Below are positions 16,623-24,336 of a stretch of DNA of 64,000 nucleotides, piece after piece. The DNA is taken from assembly GCA_905480335.1 (NCBI GenBank), contig CAJQPY010000028.1, positions 1 through 64,000 on the forward strand, written 5' to 3'. The position numbers were made by a program, and so were the translations under genes. The DNA comes from an uncultured Ilumatobacter sp. GTDB taxonomy: Bacteria; Actinomycetota; Acidimicrobiia; Acidimicrobiales; Ilumatobacteraceae. Every line of letters starts with the position of its first letter. Positions within the stretch are counted from its first letter, which is position 1. The notes below the pieces were generated by a model that was not told where the DNA came from, ran no database searches, and worked only from the letters and a program-made list of their open reading frames with translations.

Positions 16623-17552
16623 CTAGACGCGCGTCACGCGTGATCGGAAGAAATGCTCGGACTCGAGAGCACGTCCCGCCGCCGTCTCGCCACCTTCCGT
16701 GGCATCGAGCCCGGAGAGTCCCAGCCGCACGGTCGCCACCCACAAAAGGGTCGCCCCGGCAATATGGAGTCCGACGAGCACTTCGGGAACGCCGTTAAAG
16801 TACTGCGCGTAGCCGATGCCCCCCTGCAAGATTGCTACGAACAGCCATGAAGACATCGAGTTCTGCAAGGTCCTGACCCGTCGGGCGACCGACCAAGCCA
16901 GCACCGCCCCGCAAGCTACCGCCAAGATCACCGTCAAGCTGTGCATGCGGGCGACAGCGCCGATGTCGAACCCGTAGCGGCGAACATCCTCCTCGCCGGC
17001 ATGCGGTCCAGCGCCGGTGACCACGGTGCCGGTGGCAAGAGCTGCGGCGGTCATCGCCACGAGTGCGAACAATTGCACATGAACTGGGTTTGACAATGAC
17101 GCGCTCCGCCACGAAATCGGACGATTGGACGCTGTCCGCACCGCTATCAGGCCGAAGGTAATCGAGACCATCGCAAGCAGGAAGTGCGACTGTATGAGAA
17201 ACGGATGCAGGTCCCCGAGAACCGCCATACCCCCCACAAAGCCATTGGCGAGCACCGATGCAAGCACGCCGATTGCCGGCCACCGCAGACCGCTCCCACG
17301 CGGAGCGGCTCGAAATCCCGCTACAGCGAGGAGGACGGTCGGGATGGCGATCACACCGCTCAGAAGGCGATTTAGCTGCTCAATCGCCGCATGCCCGCTC
17401 GATACGTCAAGAAACCGTTCGTCGTTGCAGTTTGGCCAATCGTCGCAGCCAAGCCCACTCCCTGTTAGTCGCACAACTCCTCCAGCCACGACCAGAATGC
17501 AAATGCCGATCGTGGTCACCATGGCCATCTGCCGGTAGCGGGTGAGCGTCAT
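16623..17552 (-). CDS. ctaA: Heme A synthase (COX15/CtaA)
   Basis: Membrane enzyme oxidising the heme O C8 methyl group to make heme A for aa3-type cytochrome oxidase. 309 residues with eight hydrophobic segments, GGVVRLTGSGLGCDDWPNC near the N-terminus, and conserved His in IQSHFLLAM, ARMHSLTVI and VGLHIAGATL. The ATG at 17552 has TAACAT 8 nt upstream. It is 11 nt ahead of livH, so it appears to lead the transport operon. No ctaB or oxidase gene lies in the window. Confidence 0.92.
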   Translation of the reverse strand: MTLTRYRQMAMVTTIGICILVVAGGVVRLTGSGLGCDDWPNCNDERFLDVSSGHAAIEQLNRLLSGVIAIPTVLLAVAGFRAAPRGSGLRWPAIGVLASVLANGFVGGMAVLGDLHPFLIQSHFLLAMVSITFGLIAVRTASNRPISWRSASLSNPVHVQLFALVAMTAAALATGTVVTGAGPHAGEEDVRRYGFDIGAVARMHSLTVILAVACGAVLAWSVARRVRTLQNSMSSWLFVAILQGGIGYAQYFNGVPEVLVGLHIAGATLLWVATVRLGLSGLDATEGGETAAGRALESEHFFRSRVTRV

Positions 17553-17560
17553 CAGAGCAC

Positions 17561-17566
17561 ATGTTA
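17561..17566 (-). promoter_or_regulatory. Putative -10 element (TAACAT), ctaA/liv operon
   Basis: Reads TAACAT on the minus strand, 8 nt before the ctaA ATG. It sits 4 bp from the oppositely directed element at 17571, so the two promoters are back to back. Confidence 0.45.
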
Positions 17567-17570
17567 CGAC

Positions 17571-17576
17571 TACCGT
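17571..17576 (+). promoter_or_regulatory. Putative -10 element (TACCGT), leaderless
   Basis: TACCGT ends exactly 7 nt before the GTG at 17584, supporting that start for the lipocalin-like protein. Confidence 0.5.
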
Positions 17577-17583
17577 CGGTGGG

Positions 17584-18717
17584 GTGCTGAGTTCGTTCGA
17601 CGACTTTCCGATCCACCAGACGTCACAGCCGGTAGCCCGTACCGGGTCAAGTGATCTCAACCACTACGACCGCTACTTCTTCAACGGATACACCCGCGAC
17701 ACCCGCCTCTACTTCGCTGCCGCCATGGGCCTGTATCCAAACCGCCACATCGCCGATGCCTCATTTAGCGTAGTCGTTGACGGTGGGACCGCAGATGCCC
17801 GCCAAATCAACGTCCATGCATCGCGTCGCGCTCCGAACGACCGCGGTGACGCAAATCAGGTTGGACCGATTGTGGTTGAGGTTCTCGACCCCTTGAGCGC
17901 GCTCCGGCTCACGGTCGAGTCGCCCGAACATGGAATCCGATGCGATCTCACCTTCGTTCGTCGGTCGGCACCACTTGAGGAACCTCACTTCTTCCACCAA
18001 GTCGGTCAACGAGTTGTGATGGATTCGACCCGAATGACCCAATTCGGCACCTGGGAGGGGTGGATCGAGATCGACGGCGAGATCTCCCATTTAGGGCCAG
18101 GCGAGACCCTCGGTTCGCGTGACCGCTCCTGGGGAATCCGCACCGTCGGCGAGCGTGCTGCAACCGGTGCGCCGGTCGCCGACCCGCAGTTCTTCTGGCT
18201 GTGGGCGCCGATCAACTTCGAGGGGTTCTCGACACATTTCGATGTCAACGAATATTTCGATGGTCGCCGCTGGCACGAGTCCGGCTTCATCTCGCTCGTC
18301 CCAACCGAATCGAACCCGCCCGAACCGGCCGAGGCGATGCGAACGGTCGATTACCGGATCGAGTGGCGTCCCGGCACCCGAGCCGCTGCCTCGTTCGAGT
18401 TCAACATGATTCCGTGGACGGGCGAGTCCACGTCAATCGTGCTAGAGCCGCTGTTTGACTTCCACATGATGGGGCTCGGCTACACACATCCTGAGTGGGG
18501 GCACGGCGTCTGGAAAGGTGAGCTCAAAGTTGGCGGCGAGCGCTGGGATCTGCCGGTCACCGATATGACCGCGCCACACCACGTCCACATCCAAACGCTC
18601 GTCAAGGCCACTACCTCAGGTGCCGTAGGCGTCCATGAAGGATTAGGCGTACTCGAACAGTTCGTGGTCGGCCGCCACGACCCGAGCGGACTAACCGGGC
18701 TCTTCAACGGCGCCTGA
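17584..18717 (+). CDS. CrtC/AttH lipocalin-like protein (DUF7064/7065-type)
   Basis: 377 residues, no signal peptide or membrane segment. The sequence is beta-rich with many Trp and aromatic residues. GSRDRSWGIRTVG in the middle is the DxSWG-type motif found in proteins related to hydroxyneurosporene hydratase (CrtC) and AttH lipocalin-like domains. FFNGYTRDTRLYFAAAMG opens the fold. These families bind hydrophobic ligands such as carotenoids or steroids; the ligand here is unknown. Start taken as the GTG at 17584, since the frame upstream overlaps the divergent ctaA. It stands alone on +. Confidence 0.6.
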   Translation: MLSSFDDFPIHQTSQPVARTGSSDLNHYDRYFFNGYTRDTRLYFAAAMGLYPNRHIADASFSVVVDGGTADARQINVHASRRAPNDRGDANQVGPIVVEVLDPLSALRLTVESPEHGIRCDLTFVRRSAPLEEPHFFHQVGQRVVMDSTRMTQFGTWEGWIEIDGEISHLGPGETLGSRDRSWGIRTVGERAATGAPVADPQFFWLWAPINFEGFSTHFDVNEYFDGRRWHESGFISLVPTESNPPEPAEAMRTVDYRIEWRPGTRAAASFEFNMIPWTGESTSIVLEPLFDFHMMGLGYTHPEWGHGVWKGELKVGGERWDLPVTDMTAPHHVHIQTLVKATTSGAVGVHEGLGVLEQFVVGRHDPSGLTGLFNGA

Positions 18718-18745
18718 CGTCCGTTCGGCCAGATGGACTGGCTCG

Positions 18746-19537
18746 TTAGGTGTGCCGAATCGACATGCCGCCGTCGACCGGGATGTGGGCGCCGCTGACG
18801 AAGCTCGATGCCGGTAGACACAGGTTGAGGGTCATCTGTGCGACTTCCTCCGGCATGCCGTAGCGGCGCAACGGAACCCGTCGACGGGAGTACCTCGCCT
18901 TCGATTCCTCGTCGATGCCCGCGGTCATCGCGGTGTTGATCGGTCCCGGGCAAATAGCGTTTACGGTCACTCCGTGCCGTCCGAGTTCGACCGCCAGTGA
19001 CTGAGTCAGTCCAACCACACCGGCCTTGGTTGCAGCGTACGCGCCTAATCCTGCTGTGCTGACCAGTGCCTCGGTCGAGGCAATATTTACAATCCGCGCA
19101 GCATGGGACTGAAGGAGGTGTGGCAACGCGAGACGAACGAGCCGGGCATGAGCCGTCAGGTTCACGTCGACGGTCTGGGCCCAACTCGTCTCGAACTCGT
19201 CGGCATCCTGGAAGGGTGAGTTGATCATCGACACGCCGGCGTTGTTGATCAAGATGTCGAGCCGACCGGCCCACTCGACGGACCGCGTCACCAAAGTTTC
19301 AAGCTGCGCCGAGTCGGCGACGTCGGTGACGATTCCGAGGGCGGAATCCGGTCCGTGGATAGCGTGGATCTCGTTTATCACTGCGTCGACTCGTTCGGGC
19401 CCGAGGTCGGCAACCACGACACGTGCTCCCTCGTCGGCGAAAAGGTGCGCCGTTGCGCGGCCCATGCCGCTAGCCGCTCCCGTAACGATCGTGGCGTGCC
19501 CGTTTATCGAACGCGACAGGGAAGTTAGGCGTTCCAA
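18746..19537 (-). CDS. SDR-family NAD(P)-dependent oxidoreductase
   Basis: Classical short-chain dehydrogenase, 263 residues. Cofactor motif VTGAASGMG, Asp in VVVADLGPE (suggesting NAD preference), NNAGVS, catalytic Ser in NIASTEA, Tyr/Lys in AYAATKAG, and the C-terminal VSGAHIPVDGGMS typical of the FabG-like group. Substrate unknown. Its start overlaps the upstream PNPOx-like gene by 13 nt, so the two form an operon. Confidence 0.88.
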   Translation of the reverse strand: MERLTSLSRSINGHATIVTGAASGMGRATAHLFADEGARVVVADLGPERVDAVINEIHAIHGPDSALGIVTDVADSAQLETLVTRSVEWAGRLDILINNAGVSMINSPFQDADEFETSWAQTVDVNLTAHARLVRLALPHLLQSHAARIVNIASTEALVSTAGLGAYAATKAGVVGLTQSLAVELGRHGVTVNAICPGPINTAMTAGIDEESKARYSRRRVPLRRYGMPEEVAQMTLNLCLPASSFVSGAHIPVDGGMSIRHT

Positions 19538-19965
19538 CGCTGCATCCCGCCCATGCCGTATTGCTTAAGAATCAGGGCACGTGTCGGCGTGATGGCGAGA
19601 AATGCCGTGTCGGGCGAGTTGTCCGGCCCCCCTGGGGCGAAAGCGTTAAGGTCGTAGTCGAAGACACCATTCCAGAGACGACGCTTCGTTTCCACGTCAG
19701 CGAACACCTCGCCGGTCCCCCACACCTCGACGCCGTCGCCGTTCTCGGTGACCTGCCAATGGATTGCCAGCTTCGGATTGTGCGCCAGGTTCCGCACCTT
19801 TGCTGACGTCGTACCGACCATGGTCCAAAGGGTTTCGCCGTCCCAGCACGGATGCACAGGAACTACGTCAGGCTCATCATCAGCCCCGACCGTGGCGATG
19901 TGGGCCCACGAGCTCAGGTTGGAGGCGAACGTCTTAACATCGGCGAGTGTGCAGTCATCGCTCAT
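19525..19965 (-). CDS. Pyridoxamine 5'-phosphate oxidase-like flavin/F420 protein
   Basis: 146-residue split-barrel protein of the PNPOx-like superfamily: WAHIATVGADDEPDVVPVHPCW, VRNLAHNPKLAIHWQVTEN, then GTGEVFADVETKRRLWNG. Actinobacterial members bind FMN, F420 or heme; the cofactor cannot be assigned from sequence. TACGGT 7 nt before the ATG at 19965 suggests leaderless expression. Overlap with the downstream SDR suggests a redox pair. Confidence 0.78.
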   Translation of the reverse strand: MSDDCTLADVKTFASNLSSWAHIATVGADDEPDVVPVHPCWDGETLWTMVGTTSAKVRNLAHNPKLAIHWQVTENGDGVEVWGTGEVFADVETKRRLWNGVFDYDLNAFAPGGPDNSPDTAFLAITPTRALILKQYGMGGMQRWNA

Positions 19966-19972
19966 CTCGGTG

Positions 19973-19978
19973 ACCGTA
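19973..19978 (-). promoter_or_regulatory. Putative -10 element (TACGGT), leaderless
   Basis: TACGGT on the minus strand, 7 nt before the ATG at 19965. Confidence 0.5.
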
Positions 19979-19990
19979 GTCGATCAGGGG

Positions 19991-21094
19991 TCAGACTCTA
20001 ATCTCATAGAAATTGTTCACGCTGTGGTCGATGTCCATCTTACGAAATTGTGAGAAGCCTGCTGTCGAGGACATCTCCTCGGCTTTTGACGCCGGCAGAC
20101 CCAGCGTTCCGAGGCCGGCGCCGTTCGGCTCGGAGAGCGCTGAGCTCATGCATGACAGCACGCTGATGCCATACATCAACGACGCCATCGGGTTTTTCTC
20201 GACGTTCTCGGCGAACGTGTCGCGCCCCTTGATGTCGACGAGCAGCCAGGTCCCATCATCGGCAATGGCCTTGCGGATCGAGTGCATCATCTCCTGCGGC
20301 CGGGTCATGTCGTGGATACAGTCGAATGTCGTCACTAAGTCACATGAACCATCGGTCGGCATCGACTCGTCTCGCGGATTCGCGAAGCGCGCGTTCGAGA
20401 CCTCCGACTCCGCGAGGCGTTCCGCAGCTCGTTCGAGTGCCCGCTCAGAGATGTCGTAGCCAACGAACGTGGAATTCGGAAACCGTTTAGCCATCAGTAG
20501 CACAGCGCCACCTGCCCCGCACCCGATGTCGATTACTGACACGCCTCGTTCCAGTCGCTCGATCACGCCGTCGAGGCCGGACAGCACCGTGTCAAGCAGA
20601 TGGTGTCGCATCCACGGCTCGAAGCTTTTCTCGATACCGATCGCACCCTCACAACCGTGAGTGTCGTAGTCGTGCCCCAGCCCAGTGCGGAAGCTTTCAG
20701 GCATTTCTCCGAGCGCCGCCATCGTCTGCGGGAAGCGATGGAACATTCCGACACCGAATGCGACATTGTCGGGCGATGCGAGGACGGCAACCGCCTCAGG
20801 CGAGAGCGAAAACAGCTCTGGCGTGACTGTGGTGTCGACGTTAATGATCTGGGCGGCGGCCTGATTGTGCGCCCACTCCCGAACCCAACGCTCTTGGAGC
20901 CCTGCGGCTTCGGCCAGCTCGGCGGTCGTGGCCGGCCGATCGAGCCCGGCGAGCGCGGCATACAACCCGAGCTTGTCACCGAGATGGATCATCCCGGCGG
21001 TGACGGCGCCGCTCAGCTGAGAAAACACCCCGAAGGAGAACATCTTCAGTCTCTCGGGATCGATTTCAGTTCGGGTGACGTCGGTGTCGGTCAT
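19991..21094 (-). CDS. Class I SAM-dependent methyltransferase with N-terminal winged helix
   Basis: 367 residues. An N-terminal helical/winged-helix domain (about 20-90; GDKLGLYAALAGLDRPATTAELAEAAG) precedes a Rossmann methyltransferase with motif I VIDIGCGAGGAVLLMA and VGYDIS. Motif LVTTFDCIHDMTRP follows. This two-domain layout matches actinobacterial proteins such as Rv2258c, for which a substrate is not firmly known. TAGAGT lies 6 nt before the ATG. Probably small-molecule O- or C-methylation. Confidence 0.8.
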   Translation of the reverse strand: MTDTDVTRTEIDPERLKMFSFGVFSQLSGAVTAGMIHLGDKLGLYAALAGLDRPATTAELAEAAGLQERWVREWAHNQAAAQIINVDTTVTPELFSLSPEAVAVLASPDNVAFGVGMFHRFPQTMAALGEMPESFRTGLGHDYDTHGCEGAIGIEKSFEPWMRHHLLDTVLSGLDGVIERLERGVSVIDIGCGAGGAVLLMAKRFPNSTFVGYDISERALERAAERLAESEVSNARFANPRDESMPTDGSCDLVTTFDCIHDMTRPQEMMHSIRKAIADDGTWLLVDIKGRDTFAENVEKNPMASLMYGISVLSCMSSALSEPNGAGLGTLGLPASKAEEMSSTAGFSQFRKMDIDHSVNNFYEIRV

Positions 21095-21100
21095 GCTGCA

Positions 21101-21106
21101 ACTCTA
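21101..21106 (-). promoter_or_regulatory. Putative -10 element (TAGAGT), leaderless
   Basis: TAGAGT on the minus strand, 6 nt before the methyltransferase ATG at 21094. Confidence 0.4.
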
Positions 21107-21140
21107 ATTCTTCCCGAATTTCCTGCAGGCCGCGGGCGTT

Positions 21141-21818
21141 TCAGCGCGTTCGCTGGACTGCGTCGAGGTGCTCGACGTCGCTCAGTTTCGAGAGGCTGAA
21201 CGTGAATCCGTCGTGCAGCTCGAGCGCCTCGAGCCTGCTGATCGCTGTGTGGCCGATCACGAAACGATCCCATTCCCACGGCGTTGGCTGCATCCCGAGC
21301 AGGTGTGCAATAGACACCGAATTCGTGCCCGCGTGCGCCACCAGGGCAATCCGGCGGCCAGGTTCGTCGATCTGCCAGATCGGCAAGTCGTGCGACGACC
21401 GCTGCATACCGCGATGAGTGAAGAAGTCGTCGCTCCCTCGCCGGATCCGCTTGGTGAAATCACGGATGGACTCGCCTCCGTGGAGACCGTCCCACCGGTC
21501 GTCGACTGGTCGCGTCCGAAGTTCGTCGTACGCTGCCTGCGCTTTCTCCTGCGGAGTCCCGTGCCACCCGGGGTCGCGAATTTCCTCGAGCCAGGGGGCA
21601 ATCTGCTCCGTGCGCCCGAGCGCTTCGAACAACGGCGCCGCAGTCTGGCGCGCTCGGAGCAGCGGCGACGCATACACCTCATCGAACGACTCTGAGGCGA
21701 GTGCTCGCGCCATAGCTCGGGCTTGCTCGTGACCGAGTTCGGTGAGAGGCGGGTTCGCCACGTTGAGCCCGTTGCGGATCCACTCAGGCTGGCCATGACG
21801 AATGAAGACGATTTCCAC
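21141..21818 (-). CDS. Histidine phosphatase family protein
   Basis: 225-residue phosphoglycerate-mutase-like phosphatase. N-terminal EIVFIRHGQPEW (RHG phospho-acceptor), ASPLLRARQTAAPL, and ALVAHAGTNSVSI with the second catalytic His. GTG start at 21818, with TAGTGT 6 nt upstream. It is related in fold to the gene at 1521 but has a different tail. Only 22 bp separate its start from the divergent DUF2510 gene. Confidence 0.87.
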   Translation of the reverse strand: MEIVFIRHGQPEWIRNGLNVANPPLTELGHEQARAMARALASESFDEVYASPLLRARQTAAPLFEALGRTEQIAPWLEEIRDPGWHGTPQEKAQAAYDELRTRPVDDRWDGLHGGESIRDFTKRIRRGSDDFFTHRGMQRSSHDLPIWQIDEPGRRIALVAHAGTNSVSIAHLLGMQPTPWEWDRFVIGHTAISRLEALELHDGFTFSLSKLSDVEHLDAVQRTR

Positions 21819-21824
21819 GACGCC

Positions 21825-21830
21825 ACACTA
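21825..21830 (-). promoter_or_regulatory. Putative -10 element (TAGTGT), overlapping a divergent -10
   Basis: TAGTGT on minus, 6 nt before the GTG at 21818. It shares two bases with the plus-strand element at 21829-21834. Confidence 0.45.
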
Positions 21831-21834
21831 GGTT
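21829..21834 (+). promoter_or_regulatory. Putative -10 element (TAGGTT), overlapping a divergent -10
   Basis: TAGGTT on plus, 6 nt before the GTG at 21841. Confidence 0.45.
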
Positions 21835-21840
21835 GACGCC

Positions 21841-22524
21841 GTGCAAGACGACCGCTCGGTTGGGTATGAAGCGGGCTGGTACCCCAACCCTGTTGGCGTT
21901 CACGAACTCCGATTCCACAACGGCCAGACCTGGACAGGCGACGTATCAACCGACGGCATCCGCCAGGTCTCGCCGATTCCGGCCGCTCCCAGCTCTGATC
22001 CGACCGGCACTGCGGCGCTGGTCCTCGGCATCGTGTCGCTGTGCATCGGGTGGATCCCGTTTCTGAGCATCGCCGTGTTTGGGACATCGATCGCTGCCGT
22101 GGTGCTCGGGCTGCGTCGCCGCCATTTCCCGCAGGCTCGAGGCGCAGCGAGTGCCGGAGTCGTCACCGGAATGGCCGGGTTTATCTTCGCAATCGGAGGC
22201 ACGTGGTCCGCGTTCGTGATCGTCCATGCTGTTGCGAGGTACGAGGATCCGGGCCCGCACGCGATCGAGCTCGTCGAATGCGTCGAAGTGGACGGGGTGA
22301 CACGTGCGACCGGCGCGATCTCTAATCTCGCTCAAGGGATACGCAGCTACACGATTGAGGTCACCTTCGACGACAACCGTTCCGACATCGTCGAGGTTGC
22401 CGACGTCGGGCCTCGCGTCACCGCATCATTCGCCGTTGAGCAAGACCTCCGCTTCGACGATCTCACGTGCGAAGTCACGTCGGTCAAGGGGCCACGTCCT
22501 TTCGGCCTCAACACGGACCTCTGA
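21841..22524 (+). CDS. DUF2510/DUF4190 membrane protein
   Basis: 227 residues. An N-terminal DUF2510 motif (GWYPNPVGVHELRFHNGQTW) is followed by two membrane helices of the DUF4190 type (ALVLGIVSLCIGWIPFL; GVVTGMAGFIFAIGG). A soluble C-terminal domain of about 100 residues is probably outside the membrane. The layout is typical of actinobacterial envelope proteins of unknown function. Its last 99 nt overlap, antisense, the end of the ABC exporter gene at 22426. Confidence 0.8.
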   Translation: MQDDRSVGYEAGWYPNPVGVHELRFHNGQTWTGDVSTDGIRQVSPIPAAPSSDPTGTAALVLGIVSLCIGWIPFLSIAVFGTSIAAVVLGLRRRHFPQARGAASAGVVTGMAGFIFAIGGTWSAFVIVHAVARYEDPGPHAIELVECVEVDGVTRATGAISNLAQGIRSYTIEVTFDDNRSDIVEVADVGPRVTASFAVEQDLRFDDLTCEVTSVKGPRPFGLNTDL

Positions 22525-24336
22525 CGGTTCGCTCTGCTTCGACACCGTCGTCGCCGAGATCCATGCGTCGTGCAACAGGCGATACGCACCATTGCTGACA
22601 ACGAGCTCGGAGTGGCATCCGTCCTCGACCAACTCGCCGTCAGCCAGCACGAGCACGCGATCTGCTCGTGCAGCCGTCGACAACCGGTGTGCAATCGCAA
22701 TCGTCGTGCGTCCAGCAGCAAGGCGGTCAAGTGCTCTGGCGATCCGCACCTCGGTCAACGCATCCACCGATGACGTTGCCTCGTCAAGGATAAGCACATC
22801 GGGATCAGCTAAACCGGCACGGATCAGCGCTACGAGCTGCCGCTCCCCTGCGGACAGCGCCTCGCCCCGCTCGCCCACTTTCGTGTCTAGACCGTCGTCC
22901 AACGCATCAATCCAATCGGTTGCGCCGAGGTCTGCAATGACGGCTTTAATTTCGACCATTGTGCTACTCGGACGAGCAAAGCCGATGTTCGCACGTATGG
23001 AATCGTCGAACAGGAACGGCTCCTGCGACACGATGACCAGCCGCTGACGTAACTCGTTAGGTGCGACTGAGCCGAGGTCGACACCGCCCACCGAGATCGT
23101 TCCGGTGGTCGGATCGGCAAAGCGTGCAACCAGGCGCCCCAGCGTCGTCTTGCCGGACCCGGTCGCACCAACCACCGCAACCTGTTGACCAGCGGGGATA
23201 GTGACGGTGACGTCGCGGAGCACATCGACCTCGCTGCTCGGATAACGAAAGCTGACCGCCCGAATCAGGATGTCGAGCGATCCAGCCGGCAGCGGAATCG
23301 GCGCCTCCGGAGCGGGTGGCCCGACAGGCATGTCGAGCACGGTCAGCACCCGTCGCAGCCCCGCAACAGCAGTCTGCGTTTGGTCGATGATTTCGGTGAA
23401 TTCCGCAATTGGCTCAAGGAATCGAAACGTCAGGAAAATGAAACCGATCAGTGCGCCTGCCGTCAGTCCGCTTTCGGGCCCGCGCCAGACACCGACACCG
23501 ATGACCGCCGACACCGTGAAAACCGAGAACACCTCGCCCGACGGAAACAAGAAGGCCCCGATCCATGCCGCTCGGATCTGCTGAGTTGCCTTACGCTCGG
23601 TGGCAGTACGCACGACGGCACCAAGGTGGTCGCCAGCCTCGTATGCGCGGATGGTCCTCGCTCCTGAGACCACCTCCGCAATGGCGCCCAGCATTTCTCC
23701 GTTGCGCTCACGCGCCTCGCCGTGGGCGAGGACGAGGCGCCTCTGGACCGCCCGCAACACAATCGCCAGCGGACACGCAACTGCGAACGCCACGCCAGCC
23801 AATAGTGGATCATACGCCAGCATCACGATCGACACGATCAACATCAGCGCTGTATTCCGCATCCACGCCATACCTCCCCACTGAAAGAACTGGGCGAGCG
23901 TCTCGATATCGCTCGTGACCCGCGCGACCAGACCACCGCGCCGCTCCTCGCTGTGATCGGCAAGGCTCAGTCCATGGATATGGCCGATGAGCCGTTCGCG
24001 TAAGTCGTAAAGCGCCTGCTCGCTACGCACCCCGAGCCTGAGCGCGGCCTGTCGGAACGCAATGCCCGCTATCAAAACCATAACGAGACCAACGAAGGCC
24101 AGCCAAGCAACCAATGCCACGTCGACGAAATCCTCGCCACCCACACCAACGATTCCCTTGTCGATTGCCTGCTGGATCAGGATCGGGACGACGACACGGC
24201 CGCCAGACCCGAGCGCCGCCAGCAGAAATGTCAGCCAGAGCCCGTGCCGCAGGACCGGGACTTCGCGCAGTCCGCGACGGATCGTCGTTATGGCGGTCTC
24301 GCTCGTCTCGAGGCTGGAGGTGAATCCTCCGGTCAC
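22426..24336 (-). CDS. ABC exporter half-transporter with consensus ATPase site (subunit B)
   Basis: 636 residues: six-helix exporter membrane domain (about 30-325) and an ATPase domain. Walker A is GATGSGKTT (390-398), Walker B LILDE with catalytic Glu519, and the switch His is His550 in IAIAHRLS. The signature is the altered LSAGE (494-498). The upstream half-transporter has the opposite defects, so the two should form a heterodimer with one active and one degenerate site, as in TM287/288-type exporters. Start overlaps the partner's stop by 4 nt. A charged C-terminal tail overlaps the convergent DUF2510 gene. Cargo unknown. Confidence 0.9.
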   Translation of the reverse strand: MTGGFTSSLETSETAITTIRRGLREVPVLRHGLWLTFLLAALGSGGRVVVPILIQQAIDKGIVGVGGEDFVDVALVAWLAFVGLVMVLIAGIAFRQAALRLGVRSEQALYDLRERLIGHIHGLSLADHSEERRGGLVARVTSDIETLAQFFQWGGMAWMRNTALMLIVSIVMLAYDPLLAGVAFAVACPLAIVLRAVQRRLVLAHGEARERNGEMLGAIAEVVSGARTIRAYEAGDHLGAVVRTATERKATQQIRAAWIGAFLFPSGEVFSVFTVSAVIGVGVWRGPESGLTAGALIGFIFLTFRFLEPIAEFTEIIDQTQTAVAGLRRVLTVLDMPVGPPAPEAPIPLPAGSLDILIRAVSFRYPSSEVDVLRDVTVTIPAGQQVAVVGATGSGKTTLGRLVARFADPTTGTISVGGVDLGSVAPNELRQRLVIVSQEPFLFDDSIRANIGFARPSSTMVEIKAVIADLGATDWIDALDDGLDTKVGERGEALSAGERQLVALIRAGLADPDVLILDEATSSVDALTEVRIARALDRLAAGRTTIAIAHRLSTAARADRVLVLADGELVEDGCHSELVVSNGAYRLLHDAWISATTVSKQSEPSEVRVEAERTWPLDRRDFAREIVEAEVLLNGE

